Positions 47,393-56,756 are shown, numbered from the stretch's first letter. The stretch: 64,000 nt of DNA from Paenibacillus sp. N3.4 (GCF_008017805.1 NZ_VRTT01000001.1:62001-126000), one strand, 5' to 3'. Notes: a model not told the origin generated them from the sequence alone. Made by a program: numbers and translations.

Positions 47393-47510
47393 CGCTTGTC
47401 GCTAAAACATCACAAATAAGAGCGGACAGGTTCTAACATTCTTTTTAACGCATAAACATTACAATAGACTTATAGACTTGCAAGGCCAAACGATGGGTAG
47501 GTGTATGAGG

Positions 47511-48467
47511 ATGAAGAGATGGACCGCATGGACGGCAGCCTGTTTAATAAGTATGGGTGGTTTATTGTTCGTACCCATGCAAACTTCAGCAGTTGACCAT
47601 TTAGAACGGACAAGCCTCACGCAAACGTTAAAAGAGTCTGGAGCCCCTCACACTATGACTAAGGCGCCTCTGGATTTGCGGAGTGAGTCCTCTTTAGCAG
47701 ATACGATTAAAGCTTGGCAAACGGCACTCTCCCACGAAAATGGTTTCCATAACTGGCAGAAGGCAACATGGAACAGCTACCCGCTTGGACCTGGTACACA
47801 TGGATGGGTCATTATTCTATCTGAACAAGGTAAAGATGTTGGCTATATGATAATAAATGCCGCAGAAAATGGCTCATTCCAGTTAGCGGAATACGGCACT
47901 GGCGATAATCCTTTATTTAGCTTAACCACGTTGTATCGATCTTTGGTACAGCAGGAACTCATCCCTTCTTCCATTTCTTTCTCCGATTTTATTAAAAATG
48001 AAGCTATAACCAAAGAACGTCTATACATGGATGCGCTAACGGCTCTGTGGAAAATAAATATCCAGCAGCAAACGTATTATTTGGATGCCAAGTCAGGCGA
48101 GCTGCTTCCACTAAAGGAAGATCCCGCTCCCAAAATCATCCAATCCATGACTCCGATAACCAGCACACAATTAGTCGGAGAGGTCCATGAATGGGTTACT
48201 AGTCCCTTCGATCCTTACGATCGTTTGCCATGGGTGGAAGGCACACCGCTGCATGTGACTCAACTGAAAGAACTGCAAACAGCATTGCGCCAAACGACTA
48301 AACTCACCTATGTAACTGAACTGTATAACAATCAAGTAACCCTTCCCCTCGCTATACTTGGTTATACACAGTGGGACCAAAGCGAGCCTTACCTGGCTCT
48401 CGATCATGTGGGCCCCCGTTATGTGCGCTTACTGGCAGCCCTACAGCAAGGAGATATCTACCCATAA
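47511..48467 (+). CDS. Secreted protein of unknown function
   Basis: About 318 residues with a classical signal peptide (MKRWTAWTAACLISMGGLLF...QTSA). The mature part is soluble and mixed alpha/beta with no motif I recognise (GPGTHGWVIILSEQGKDVGYMIINAAENG is its most distinctive stretch). ATG at 47511 is chosen because GTAGG lies nine bases upstream; TTG/ATG codons further up are possible. Single gene followed by a terminator. Confidence 0.75.
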   Translation: MKRWTAWTAACLISMGGLLFVPMQTSAVDHLERTSLTQTLKESGAPHTMTKAPLDLRSESSLADTIKAWQTALSHENGFHNWQKATWNSYPLGPGTHGWVIILSEQGKDVGYMIINAAENGSFQLAEYGTGDNPLFSLTTLYRSLVQQELIPSSISFSDFIKNEAITKERLYMDALTALWKINIQQQTYYLDAKSGELLPLKEDPAPKIIQSMTPITSTQLVGEVHEWVTSPFDPYDRLPWVEGTPLHVTQLKELQTALRQTTKLTYVTELYNNQVTLPLAILGYTQWDQSEPYLALDHVGPRYVRLLAALQQGDIYP

Positions 48468-48469
48468 AA

Positions 48470-48510
48470 AAGCTTAGACCGTTGTTCGCAAAGGTCTAAG
48501 GCTTTAATTT
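48470..48510. terminator. Bidirectional terminator
   Basis: Arms CTTAGACC / GGTCTAAG with flanking A- and T-runs, between converging genes. Confidence 0.8.
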
Positions 48511-48512
48511 TA

Positions 48513-49166
48513 TTATCTGGAAAAACCAATACCCTTCAGAAACGCATTCGCCAAAACCGTATGTCCGACCGTGTTCGGATGCACGCGATCCCAAGCGATA
48601 GCTGCTGGATAATAGGCTTGCAGAAGCGGTTCGAAGGCAGCTTGCGTATCCACGAAAATAGCGCCGATTTCCTCCGCAACCCGCTTGACTGCCTGACCGT
48701 ATTGATCCATCCTAGCACGCATTGCGTCTTGTGGATTCGGCTCTATGTAAAATGGAGTCATCAGAATAATCCCTTTAACAAGGGGAAGCGTACGTGAGAC
48801 AAGCTCTTTTAGCGTCTTTTCATAAGTCTCTATTTGCACGTGTTTCTCTGTTTGCAGAGGTAAATCAAACTGCCTCCATACATCATTAATTCCTATCATG
48901 ATAGACAGCCAATCCGGCTTCTGATCCAGGACATCCGTCTGCCATCTTTCTTTCAAATCAAGAACCGTGTTCCCGCTGGTACCTACATTTACAGTTCGAA
49001 TGTGCAGTTCCGGATAAACAGCGTTCAACTGACCGTCTACGAAAGACACGTAGCCTTTCCCAATAGCGCCAAATAAACCTTCACCAATCGGTCTTGCCCG
49101 CTCACAATCCGTGACGGAATCCCCAATCATAACAAGCTTGTCATTTCTCTCAAGTTTCAAGATCAT
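48513..49166 (-). CDS. SGNH/GDSL-family hydrolase
   Basis: 217-residue esterase/lipase fold. Block I VMIGDSVTDCERARP with the nucleophile Ser, block II Gly in NVGTSGNTVLDL, block III Asn in SIMIGINDVWRQ, and block V DRVHPNTVGH with the Asp-His pair. All catalytic positions are present. No signal peptide, so cytoplasmic; probably deacetylates a carbohydrate or ester. ATG behind GGAAGGG. Confidence 0.92.
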   Translation of the reverse strand: MILKLERNDKLVMIGDSVTDCERARPIGEGLFGAIGKGYVSFVDGQLNAVYPELHIRTVNVGTSGNTVLDLKERWQTDVLDQKPDWLSIMIGINDVWRQFDLPLQTEKHVQIETYEKTLKELVSRTLPLVKGIILMTPFYIEPNPQDAMRARMDQYGQAVKRVAEEIGAIFVDTQAAFEPLLQAYYPAAIAWDRVHPNTVGHTVLANAFLKGIGFSR

Positions 49167-49224
49167 TACTTCCCTTCCAATAAAAAGATTGTCTAAACAT
49201 CATATTCGATATGAAGCACAAAAA

Positions 49225-49283
49225 ACCTCTTAATCAGCAATCAGGAAAATAGGATACCCTGAACATCTGTTTAAGAGGTTTGT
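49225..49283. terminator. Terminator between yqzE and the GDSL gene
   Basis: Outer arms AACCTCTTAA / TTAAGAGGTT with an inner CAGGAAAA...CCTG pairing and A/T-rich flanks. Confidence 0.6.
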
Positions 49284-49289
49284 TTGCAT

Positions 49290-49484
49290 CTATTTTTTTT
49301 TGATTTTAGCTTGATCGATCCACATGCGAGTTGCCAGAGGCAGCAAGCCGAACCATCGTGTTTGCCAGTTTTCCCGTTTCTCCTTATTTAGCGCCTTAAC
49401 CTGCTGTCTAACGTCTTTGGGTGTTTCTATATAGGTGACAACCTGCTCCGTAATATACTTGACTAGCTCATCGCTTTTAGCCAT
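49290..49484 (-). CDS. yqzE: YqzE family protein
   Basis: 64 residues: DELVKYITEQVVTYIETPKD...KRENWQTRWFGLLPLATRMW and a Lys-rich end, matching YqzE. In Bacillus subtilis yqzE lies near the comG and yqhG/yqhH genes, so its presence here is consistent. Function unknown. A GCAGGTGG site lies upstream. Confidence 0.85.
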   Translation of the reverse strand: MAKSDELVKYITEQVVTYIETPKDVRQQVKALNKEKRENWQTRWFGLLPLATRMWIDQAKIKKK

Positions 49485-49563
49485 ACTTCCACCTGCCTTC
49501 CCTCCCTATTTTGGCCATAGAGAACCTCGTCTAAACGGGGAAGGCAAACGGAAGAATGTGGAT

Positions 49564-49845
49564 TCAGCCGATTTTGCCGCCGCTCTCTGCAATGATTTTA
49601 TCAGCGAATGATTTGATCGTACTGCATCCGAGCAGCATCGGTTTATTCTCGCATTGCAATAACAACACTTGGGCTTTCGTATCCCAACCATACTGGAACC
49701 CGACATTCATTCCGGCAACAGAAATTGTGAACTTGCCCGAGGCTGCGTTCGGAATGGTAAAGCCCTGCTTTCTGCCAACCGCTTGTAAAGATCTAAATAC
49801 AGAAGACGAAATCCCTTTATACGTCCATGTACTGCAAGCCGCCAT
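49564..49845 (-). CDS. Small conserved-looking hypothetical protein
   Basis: 93 residues, soluble, with SGKFTISVAGMNVGFQYGWD and VLLLQCENKPMLLGCSTIKSFADKII. Four cysteines are scattered without a zinc pattern. Good GGGGGG ribosome site before ATG. I do not recognise the family. Confidence 0.65.
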   Translation of the reverse strand: MAACSTWTYKGISSSVFRSLQAVGRKQGFTIPNAASGKFTISVAGMNVGFQYGWDTKAQVLLLQCENKPMLLGCSTIKSFADKIIAESGGKIG

Positions 49846-50068
49846 AGGTCATCCCCCCCTCTCCCTTAATAGGGTCTTTAAAATTGTATGAAGAGATGAG
49901 GGGAATCGTGCTTGTTCCGATTATAATTGTAGTCACAATGATGAATTTGTCTTGACAGGCTATCAGACTAGCAGACTACGTTTTCGACATTTCATAGCTT
50001 GAAGGCTTCTATTCTTATTTTGACTGCATATACTAGAGTCATGAGAGAGAAAGAGGGTGCTGTTAGGG

Positions 50069-50299
50069 ATGTGGAAGCCTATGCTTCAAACCAAGCAAAT
50101 CGAAATTTGCATGCACATGTTCGACAAGAAGGTAGTGCTGAAACTGAACGACTCAGACAAGGGCTCCACGCTTATCACACAACTGGACCATGCTGAACTC
50201 ATTGAATTGATACATACCTTATTAGAAATAAATCGAAGCTTCCGTGGAGATATTCCCTTTTATTTGCCAAAGAAAAACACCCTCAATCCTACAAACTAA
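50069..50299 (+). CDS. Small hypothetical protein
   Basis: About 76 residues, MWKPMLQTKQIEICMHMFDK..., with a helical centre (LDHAELIELIHTLLEINRSF). No membrane segment. A GTG at 50057 behind AAAGAGG is an alternative start. It ends within a terminator. Family not recognised. Confidence 0.55.
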   Translation: MWKPMLQTKQIEICMHMFDKKVVLKLNDSDKGSTLITQLDHAELIELIHTLLEINRSFRGDIPFYLPKKNTLNPTN

Positions 50300-50320
50300 C
50301 GTAGGTTTTGAAGGTGCCTT
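50275..50320. terminator. Bidirectional terminator
   Basis: Arms ACACCCTCAA-CCTAC / GTAGG-TTGAAGGTG around an 8-nt loop, between converging genes. Confidence 0.7.
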
Positions 50321-50336
50321 ATGCGAAGAACATCAT

Positions 50337-50990
50337 TTAGTTCCGATTGAAGCCTGCGATAGATGCCAAGAAACGAAGAATATACAAAAATAAATTAATG
50401 AAGTCCAGATAAATGTTTAGTGAAGCAAGGGGAACTTGTTCAGGCGCTACTCCGTCACGGTATTGAGCCACATCGTAGAGTACCCAGCCACTAAAAATGA
50501 GAATCCCTATGAGTGACCAAACCAAGTTCATGACGGAACCGAAGCTTACGAACATTCCGATCACGCTCATTAATACGAGCCCAATTGTACCAGCGAACAA
50601 GAAGCCGCCGAGAAAACTAAAATTTCGCTGTGAACGATGCGCGTAGAATGCCAGTCCGCCAAAGATAGCGGCTGTCGCAAAGAACGCACCGGATACCACG
50701 TTAGCGCCTAATGTACTGCCATAAGCCATAATTACAGGGTAAAGCGCAACTCCTGAAATTGCCGTAAAAGCGTAAAGAAAGCCATAACCAATGTTTTTAC
50801 CACGAATTCGAATCACTACAGCCGCAATCAGCATTACGACTTCAGCAATGATGAAAAGCGGAACCATAGAAATCGGAACAACGATCGCTCCTATTAATGT
50901 TCCCAGGAAAGATATAAGAAGCGAAATAGCAAATGTTTGAAGCACATGGGCAAAACTACCTGAATGTGAGACCGTAACCGTTCTATCCAT
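50337..50990 (-). CDS. Bax inhibitor-1/YccA family membrane protein
   Basis: 217 residues and seven predicted helices. It opens with HVLQTFAISLLISFLGTLIG and ends FINLFLYILRFLASIAGFNRN; the conserved acidic pair of BI-1 proteins lies in WVLYDVAQYRDG and IYLDFINLF. Bacterial members are pH-sensitive calcium leak channels. No operon partners. Confidence 0.9.
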   Translation of the reverse strand: MDRTVTVSHSGSFAHVLQTFAISLLISFLGTLIGAIVVPISMVPLFIIAEVVMLIAAVVIRIRGKNIGYGFLYAFTAISGVALYPVIMAYGSTLGANVVSGAFFATAAIFGGLAFYAHRSQRNFSFLGGFLFAGTIGLVLMSVIGMFVSFGSVMNLVWSLIGILIFSGWVLYDVAQYRDGVAPEQVPLASLNIYLDFINLFLYILRFLASIAGFNRN

Positions 50991-51112
50991 GAAAATTCAG
51001 CTCCTTTTTCTTCGTATAGATGTACAATCTATACTATGTATTATACCCAAATTTCATGATTACGGCTATAGCAGGAATACAGCCCTCCATGCATCATTTC
51101 AAAGCATTTGAA

Positions 51113-51157
51113 AAAGGCGAGGCCTCCCAGATCCACTGGAGATGCCTCGCCTTTTAT
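51113..51157. terminator. Terminator of the chitosanase gene
   Basis: AAAAAGGCGAGGC / GCCTCGCCTTTT arms directly beyond the stop codon. Confidence 0.8.
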
Positions 51158-51160
51158 TTC

Positions 51161-52062
51161 TTACTTCATGGTCCAATTGGTAACGCTAATTACCGCAGCA
51201 TCGGCGTCCTTCAGATCTGTCTTGCCCATACTCAAAAGCGTGCTCCATTGTTTAACACGATTTTTGCCATTCGGCGGTTGATTGTACTGGTTCGTATCGA
51301 CGATTAGGGTCCGTTTGGCGTAAAAATTAGTCATAAAAGTCTTTTCATCGGTACTGTTGCCAGATCGTGAGAGGACACTTTCAAGACTGCCTGAATCTCC
51401 CGACGCTCCCTGATTCAATGCTGTGTCGACGAAAGATCCGATGGTCAAAGCTGAACTGAAACCGCGCTGCTTCGCTTGTTGGACGCTATATTTGATATAG
51501 ACATTATAGAAGGTACGCCACATAGCCTCCCTCCACGCGGCATTGTCTTGCAGGGCATTAATCTTGCTGACGAATACGCTGGAGCTATCCGTGATTTTCA
51601 AAATCGATCCTTGCATCGTGCCATGTACACCAATTCGTGACAATCCGCCTTGAATCGATGGATTGCTTGCCCCGCTGGCAGCATCGAATTCCTTGAAAAG
51701 TGCAGGCCCGTCAGGACCAGTGTCGTTGGAGCCACCGGTCGTGCGCCGAATATGCCAATTGTATAGCCGCGATTATCTTTGATGTCCTCACAATAGCCAT
51801 AAAACTTTGTCCAATTGAGCGTATCTTGCTCGGGTTTGTTGATGAGCTTCATAATATTATCCCACTGCTCGCCATCAAGACCGGTATTGGTTTTTAAGAA
51901 TTGAAGCGTAGTCGGCGAGAAATTAGCATCATGTGAGTTTGCGGCTTGAGCCCTAGGTTGACCACCAAACACGGTAAGAAGAACGGCAAAACAAATCATA
52001 ACTAATGATAATAATTTTATCCTTGTTTTGGCTGATTTCGCATTTGTCATAGACATGGACAT
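51161..52062 (-). pseudogene. csn: Secreted GH46 chitosanase, one frameshift
   Basis: Endo-chitosanase. A signal peptide (hydrophobic LLSLVMICFAVLLTVFG, then AQA) is followed by the catalytic region KFYGYCEDIKDNRGYTIGIFG, where the Glu and the nearby Asp fit the GH46 acid/base pair. The second half, SRIGVHGTMQGSILKI through SFVDTALNQG to NGKNRVKQWSTL, is in another frame. Adding one A near 51740 gives IFGA..TGGSNDTGPDGPAL and joins them into about 300 residues. The gene is probably intact in the organism. CG-centred operator-like repeats lie upstream. Confidence 0.85.
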
Positions 52063-52120
52063 AAAATTCCTCCTAAGTATGGGATAATTGTGATGCCTCT
52101 TGCCTTACACTTTCACCTTT

Positions 52121-52236
52121 AAATTAAAGCGCTTAAACTTTTGGATAAAGAAAAAATAACGCTTTAAAAAGTGTGTTTCTAACTTTTAAATTTTTCTCCT
52201 CCTTCTTGTGACTTTAGTTTAACCGCTTAAACTTTT
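52121..52236. promoter_or_regulatory. CG-centred operator-like repeats upstream of csn
   Basis: AAATTAAAGCGCTTAAACTT (52121-) and AGTTTAACCGCTTAAACT (52216-52233) share CGCTTAAACTTTT. The second is palindromic but for one base pair. A weaker AACGCTTTAA lies between (near 52160). CG-centred dyads of this kind are typical LacI-family operators, so substrate-specific repression is likely. Confidence 0.5.
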
Positions 52237-52347
52237 CTGAAGCGGATCCTTATATTTTTTCTCTCCTTTTATCTGATGACGAAAAAAATTTTTTAGAACC
52301 AGAAACGTTGGTAAAAATTTTCCCGAAAGAGTTCTCCTCTTATCAAA

Positions 52348-52386
52348 AAACAAACTCTTCGAAAATAATTTTCGAAGAGTTTGTTT
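52348..52386 (-). terminator. tRNA-Leu terminator
   Basis: Perfect 17-18 bp arms with AAACAAACTCTTCGAAAA and its complement, 3-nt loop, followed by A/T-rich sequence, starting ten bases past the tRNA 3' end. Confidence 0.85.
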
Positions 52387-52395
52387 GCAAGTATG

Positions 52396-52479
52396 ATGCG
52401 GTCAAGAGGACTCGAACCTCCACGGGGGTAAGCCCACACGGACCTGAACCGTGCGCGTCTGCCAATTCCGCCATGACCG
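52396..52479 (-). tRNA. tRNA-Leu (anticodon CAG)
   Basis: 84 nt on the minus strand. Acceptor stem GCGGTCA / TGACCGC with discriminator A, D-arm with GGCAGAC, anticodon loop TTCAGGT (CAG), a long class II variable arm (GGGCTTACCCCCGTGG) and T-loop GTTCGAGTC. CCA is not encoded. Reads the codon CUG. Confidence 0.95.
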
Positions 52480-52702
52480 CATAATGCACTATGAATAACA
52501 ATTCATAGAGTAGTGACAAAATTTACTATACCATGGGAATGAAAATCTCGTCAATGGCACTTTTAAAAATTGAAGATGATTCCGGATTGGAAGCGATTCG
52601 AGCAGGGACAGCTTACGGACTTTTCCGCAGAACTTAATTCCCTGCTCCATCATGCGTCTAGGATTGTTCTAACCCAGAACGTTTTACTGCATGTGCTGAT
52701 GT

Positions 52703-53431
52703 TTAAGGCGTTTTCGCAGATAGCTGGCAAGATGCTAAAATGGCTTCGTACACGGTTCTTCCAATCAGATAACCTAGACGAGTTGCTGTTCCTGCATAAG
52801 CGTAAAGCGGTCCGCGATCCGTGGCAGCAATGACAACAGCATCTGTCGTCGTTCCTGTCGCTGGAAGATCGCCTACATGCACATTCAACGCTTGGAGGGC
52901 AGCAGATTTGGCTTCTGTAGCCGTTATAACGGCATTGACCATAGCAGCATCAGTCAGTTTTCCGTTAATTACGACGATCGTATTGATCGTTCCGGGATAC
53001 AAAGAACTGGCGGGGAGCTCAGCTCCCGCCCTAGCCTTATTCCCTAAACCGACTGTCGCCCAAACGCAGACTTGAAGCGGCTCAAGATTGGGCACCTCTT
53101 CATCCTGCTCCCATGTCATGGAGCAAAAGCCTACATGATTGACAATGGCGGCAGTCAGCATCCCTGCCGCTTCAAGCGGGTTTAAACCCTCAACCGTCAT
53201 AAAATCATGCATTTCGCCAATTGGATCCGCTTCATTGTACAACATGTCCACTTGGCGGTTCATGATCCCCTTATAGGAACCGAAGCCACCACCCCAAGGG
53301 GATGAATTCAATGTCCGCATCGATGTTTCACTATGAATCCATAGGTAGGTTCCATGGGATGATTCGACATACTGCATCTGAATACCGCGTATAAGTGCCT
53401 CATTCCTGTCAGCTTGACTATTCGGTGTCAT
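52703..53431 (-). CDS. cbiZ: Adenosylcobinamide amidohydrolase (CbiZ family)
   Basis: About 242 residues with NSSPWGGGFGSYKGIMNRQVD near the start and the VATVGLGNKA-like VWATVGLGNKARAG and NTIVVINGKLTDAAMVNAVITATEAKSAAL blocks of CbiZ. CbiZ salvages pseudo-cobalamins by removing the lower loop. That fits a B12-using reductase (nrdJ) in the same window. ATG at 53431 overlaps the upstream gene by 14 bases and has GGAG six bases before it. Confidence 0.88.
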   Translation of the reverse strand: MTPNSQADRNEALIRGIQMQYVESSHGTYLWIHSETSMRTLNSSPWGGGFGSYKGIMNRQVDMLYNEADPIGEMHDFMTVEGLNPLEAAGMLTAAIVNHVGFCSMTWEQDEEVPNLEPLQVCVWATVGLGNKARAGAELPASSLYPGTINTIVVINGKLTDAAMVNAVITATEAKSAALQALNVHVGDLPATGTTTDAVVIAATDRGPLYAYAGTATRLGYLIGRTVYEAILASCQLSAKTP

Positions 53432-53681
53432 CCGAGACTCCGTCCGGCTCCACAGGCTCCTGGGGTAACATATATTCAGGCGGTCTTTCCTCGCTATAAA
53501 GTTGATACACATAGTGACGCGATAGCTTGACTACGCGGCGATTCTTTTTACGAATCAAGACGCTGTCATCATCCCAGGCCACCACAATTCCCCTCACATC
53601 ATTGGTAGGGTTAACATCGCGAATAACGCGAAGGAATGTGCTTTCCACACGATATAAATCTAATTGCTCATCAGTAATCAT
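53418..53681 (-). CDS. Small hypothetical protein upstream of cbiZ
   Basis: 87 residues: MITDEQLDLYRVESTFLRVI, then a basic-acidic mix with VAWDDDSVLIRKKNRRVVKLSRHYVYQLY, suggesting a small beta-barrel. GGGGG lies seven bases before ATG 53681. Translationally coupled to cbiZ, but not itself recognised as a cobalamin gene. Confidence 0.7.
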   Translation of the reverse strand: MITDEQLDLYRVESTFLRVIRDVNPTNDVRGIVVAWDDDSVLIRKKNRRVVKLSRHYVYQLYSEERPPEYMLPQEPVEPDGVSDDTE

Positions 53682-53826
53682 AGTTCTACCCCCAACATCC
53701 AAATATCCTCTTTAGCATACACCAATTCCTGAACAGTTGAAACTTACATAAGCAAGCCCTTTTTCGGTTAAGTTAATCATGACCACTAAAGGGTAACGTA
53801 CTCGTGTAGGATGGGAGAGTCTTAAG

Positions 53827-54015
53827 ATGGATAAAAATACGTCACAAGCTATCTACGGCACCTCATGGCTGCCAGGGAAACTAAATGAATCTAATGAATT
53901 TAATGAAGAATATGACGATTGCTTAAAGGACATCTATCGTACGATACACAAGCTTGGCTCGGAAGCAACGAAACGACATATTGAGAGCATTCATATTTTG
54001 GAGGATGGCGTTTAA
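53827..54015 (+). CDS. Small acidic hypothetical protein
   Basis: 62 residues, hydrophilic (NESNEFNEEYDDCLKDIYRTIHKLG), no membrane segment. ATG follows GGGAG with normal spacing. No family recognised. Confidence 0.55.
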   Translation: MDKNTSQAIYGTSWLPGKLNESNEFNEEYDDCLKDIYRTIHKLGSEATKRHIESIHILEDGV

Positions 54016-54057
54016 GCAATGATTGACGCCATATTTGCTCAGACAGCATCACACAAA

Positions 54058-54091
54058 AGGCCAACGCATCCTCTTCGGATACATTGGCCTC
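54058..54091 (-). terminator. Terminator after the 54.1-kb gene
   Basis: Arms AGGCCAA / TTGGCCT with inner GCATCC/GGAT pairing, followed on the minus strand by TTTTGTG. Confidence 0.75.
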
Positions 54092-54111
54092 TTTGGTATA
54101 TGGGGGTGCAA

Positions 54112-54438
54112 TTAGCTGACATGTTCCTTGGAATCGTTCGTCTCGAACCAGAAATCAAGGACTTTGCTAGACATTACGCGTTTCTGAATATATTCCACTT
54201 GTGCCACGGAAAAGTTTTGTTCCCACTCTATGCTAAGCTCTGTGCAAAGCTTCACAATGGTCAACAACTCCGACCAAGCGACATAGCGTTTGTACCAGAA
54301 AAATTGAGGGTGTTCAATCATATAGGGATACAGGTCATCAAACTCTGTATGCTTACAATCAAGAGCACGTTCAAAATGAGTTTTGGCTTCCCCAAGCTTC
54401 GTCATAAAATATTCGATGGAACCATTTTCAATACCCAT
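54112..54438 (-). CDS. Hypothetical protein
   Basis: 108 residues, helical, aromatic-rich (YPYMIEHPQFFWYKRYVAW). No signal or membrane segment. Clear GAGGAGG nine bases before ATG and own terminator support a real gene. Not recognised. Confidence 0.65.
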   Translation of the reverse strand: MGIENGSIEYFMTKLGEAKTHFERALDCKHTEFDDLYPYMIEHPQFFWYKRYVAWSELLTIVKLCTELSIEWEQNFSVAQVEYIQKRVMSSKVLDFWFETNDSKEHVS

Positions 54439-54518
54439 AGATGTTAGCCTCCTCTCTTACCATGTTACCATTATAAAGGATAAATCGTTTTCAGGGAAGC
54501 CACTGATGAAATGTAAAA

Positions 54519-55088
54519 TCAGTCAAAAGTGATTTTCCCATTCGCTAGTGAAGCGATTCTAGCCAAGGATTCTAGCCGGATACCGCGTTCACGGATTGAG
54601 TTTCCACCGGCCTGAAATGATTTCTCAACTACGATGCCTACACCTACAAGTTCCGCTTCGGCCTTTTCAATAATGCGAATTAAGCCTCTAGCCGCGTCTC
54701 CGTTAGCGATAAAATCATCAATCAATAAAACGCGCTCACCTTTGTGAAGAAGATGAGATGATACCATAATGTCGGTCACAATCCCTTTGGTAAAGGAAGG
54801 AACGCGCTCGCTGAACGTATCTTGATCCATCGTCAATGTTTTCTTACGACGGGCAAAAACCATAGGAACTTCAAGATGCAGCGCTGTTGCTAAAGCAATC
54901 GGTATCCCTGACGATTCAACGGTTAACACCTTGTCCGGTTTCGTCTCCCTGAACAATCGAGCAAACTCTTTGCCCATTTCCATAATAAGCACAGGATCCA
55001 CTTGATGATTCAAAATGGCATCCAATTTTAGCACTTGATCCGATACAACGACACCTACTTCTAAGATCCGCTGCTTTAATAGTTCCAT
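54519..55088 (-). CDS. xpt: Xanthine phosphoribosyltransferase
   Basis: 189 residues of the purine PRTase type: MELLKQRILEVGVVVSDQVLKLDAILNHQ..., VLTVESSGIPIALATAL, and the PRPP-binding loop VLLIDDFIANGDAARGLI. Salvages xanthine to XMP. The upstream 280 bp do not show a convincing purine riboswitch core, unlike Bacillus subtilis xpt, so its control here is unclear. Confidence 0.93.
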   Translation of the reverse strand: MELLKQRILEVGVVVSDQVLKLDAILNHQVDPVLIMEMGKEFARLFRETKPDKVLTVESSGIPIALATALHLEVPMVFARRKKTLTMDQDTFSERVPSFTKGIVTDIMVSSHLLHKGERVLLIDDFIANGDAARGLIRIIEKAEAELVGVGIVVEKSFQAGGNSIRERGIRLESLARIASLANGKITFD

Positions 55089-55370
55089 GATACTGGCCCC
55101 CTAAACCTGTCTATTATGAGTACGTTACCATATTGATGAAGTAGGTTTCAAGTCCCAATTTTTGAATTTAGGTCTTTAGCAGTGAAACTTTCTTAGCCCA
55201 TTAGGTGTCTATATACATATAAGTGTTCCAATCCCAAAAAAATATGCCATTTTATTCAATTCGCCTCTATTTGCTCACATTTAAGCATTGAGATTAACAG
55301 GCGATAAGCAGTATGATAAGTAATGTTCTATTTAAAATGAAACGAATTGGCAAAGAAAGGAAAGATGGCG

Positions 55371-56075
55371 ATGAACAACCTCTTTAAACCTAAAGTTCTA
55401 GGCTATATGCCTGTTGCGTTGGCTTCACTTCTGGTAGCCGGCTGCCAAGAGTCATCCGCACCTTCCTTACAGCCTCCTACATATACGCCTTCTGTTTATG
55501 CGCAAACCGTGACACCTGAGCATCCATTCCCTAGCAGTGCTGTCTCGTCACCTGCACCGACACCAGAAGATGTGTCAAAGCATGAAGCACAAGTCGCAAA
55601 TACGAACAAATCCGATTACTCGGATCTTCCGCAAACTTCGACTGCTCCCAAGCCGACAGTCAAGCCCAAAATTAAAGAAGAGGATGCTTATCAGCAGGAA
55701 AAGCCAACCCTGATGGGCTTGAAGCTTGGAACAAGCAAAAGCGTCATTCTAGAACGATTCGGAAAGCCTAAGAAACAGTTCGTCATGGATGAAGATGAAG
55801 ATGCCCTTCAGGTGTATGATTTTACTGATTTTTCCGTAGGCTTTAATAAGAAAGATACGTTAGAATTTGTTGATGTTCATTCCACAGAAATTGATCCTGG
55901 ACTGCGTGGTTTACATCTCGGCCAGAAAGCCCAGGACGCGATTGACATTCTCGGCAAACCGGACACGAATACAGCCTACGTGCTTTCTTACAAGTCGCAA
56001 GGCACTTTGCTGAGGCTCGATTTGGATCCGCAAGAAAGCACCATCCAATCCATAAAGCTTTTCGCTAACCGCTAA
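55371..56075 (+). CDS. Lipoprotein with repeated YjgB-like motif
   Basis: About 235 residues. Signal peptide with lipobox LLVAGC, then a long Pro/Ser/Thr-rich linker. The C-terminal domain carries two related motifs, MGLKLGTSKSVILERFGKPK and GLHLGQKAQDAIDILGKPD, as in SmpA/DUF4309-type small folds. ATG at 55371 is nine bases after AAAGGA. Surface-anchored, role unknown. Confidence 0.75.
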   Translation: MNNLFKPKVLGYMPVALASLLVAGCQESSAPSLQPPTYTPSVYAQTVTPEHPFPSSAVSSPAPTPEDVSKHEAQVANTNKSDYSDLPQTSTAPKPTVKPKIKEEDAYQQEKPTLMGLKLGTSKSVILERFGKPKKQFVMDEDEDALQVYDFTDFSVGFNKKDTLEFVDVHSTEIDPGLRGLHLGQKAQDAIDILGKPDTNTAYVLSYKSQGTLLRLDLDPQESTIQSIKLFANR

Positions 56076-56090
56076 GGCTGCACCACAAGA

Positions 56091-56137
56091 AAAGACCATA
56101 ACTTTCGATCCTTTAGGACGAAAGTATGGTCTTTTTC
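56091..56137. terminator. Bidirectional terminator
   Basis: AAAGACCATA-CTTTCG / CGAAAG-TATGGTCTTTTT arms, between converging genes. Confidence 0.85.
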
Positions 56138-56147
56138 CATTCTCTTG

Positions 56148-56756
56148 CTAGTGCGCCGTTCTCCGCTTCCGATAGCGTAAGTAAATACTGACAATGACAA
56201 AGGCTAACCCAGCTATGATCAGCAAGCTTATGCCCACATATTGGTGAATCAGTTGAAATAAACCGTCCAAATTGCTTCCGATAAAATGGCCAAGTGTTAA
56301 AAAAGTTGTACACCACAGCAGCGCTCCCGTACCGGCATAGAGCAAATACTTATAAAACTTCACCCCACTGACACCTGACAAATAACAAGTAAAGTGACGT
56401 ACACCCGGCACGAAATATCCAAAGAATACGGTCCATAATCCATACTTTTTAAACCAGCCCTCTGCACGCTCAATTCGACTCGGTGTCAGCTTGAACCATT
56501 TGCCAAACCGGTATAGAAAGGGCTTGCCTACACGATGACCAATCAGATAGCTAACAATCATTCCCGTCATAGTTCCGGCATATATGACCAGCAAGGTTGT
56601 TACAAAATCAAAAGGTCCCCCAGGAGCCGTCAATGATCCTACGAAAGCCATCAAGGTTTCATCCGGAATGGGCACCCCAACGATACCAGCGGATAACAGC
56701 AAGTAAAGGGCAATATAACCATAATGCCCAATGAAATCATATAGAGCTTCTTTCAT
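56148..56756 (-). CDS. DedA family membrane protein
   Basis: 202 residues. DedA features: GIVGVPIPDETLMAFVGSL, FKKYGLWTVFFGYFVPGVRHFTCYLSGV with the conserved Arg/Pro, and terminal hydrophobic helix with a basic tail. Members flip undecaprenyl phosphate or other lipids and maintain membrane potential. ATG behind AAAGGAG-like sequence is not strong, but the family start fits. Confidence 0.9.
   Translation of the reverse strand: MKEALYDFIGHYGYIALYLLLSAGIVGVPIPDETLMAFVGSLTAPGGPFDFVTTLLVIYAGTMTGMIVSYLIGHRVGKPFLYRFGKWFKLTPSRIERAEGWFKKYGLWTVFFGYFVPGVRHFTCYLSGVSGVKFYKYLLYAGTGALLWCTTFLTLGHFIGSNLDGLFQLIHQYVGISLLIIAGLAFVIVSIYLRYRKRRTAH

Noticed and set aside
55089..55370. Purine riboswitch upstream of xpt
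   Set aside because: The conserved core and flanking P1 stem could not be found on the minus strand.
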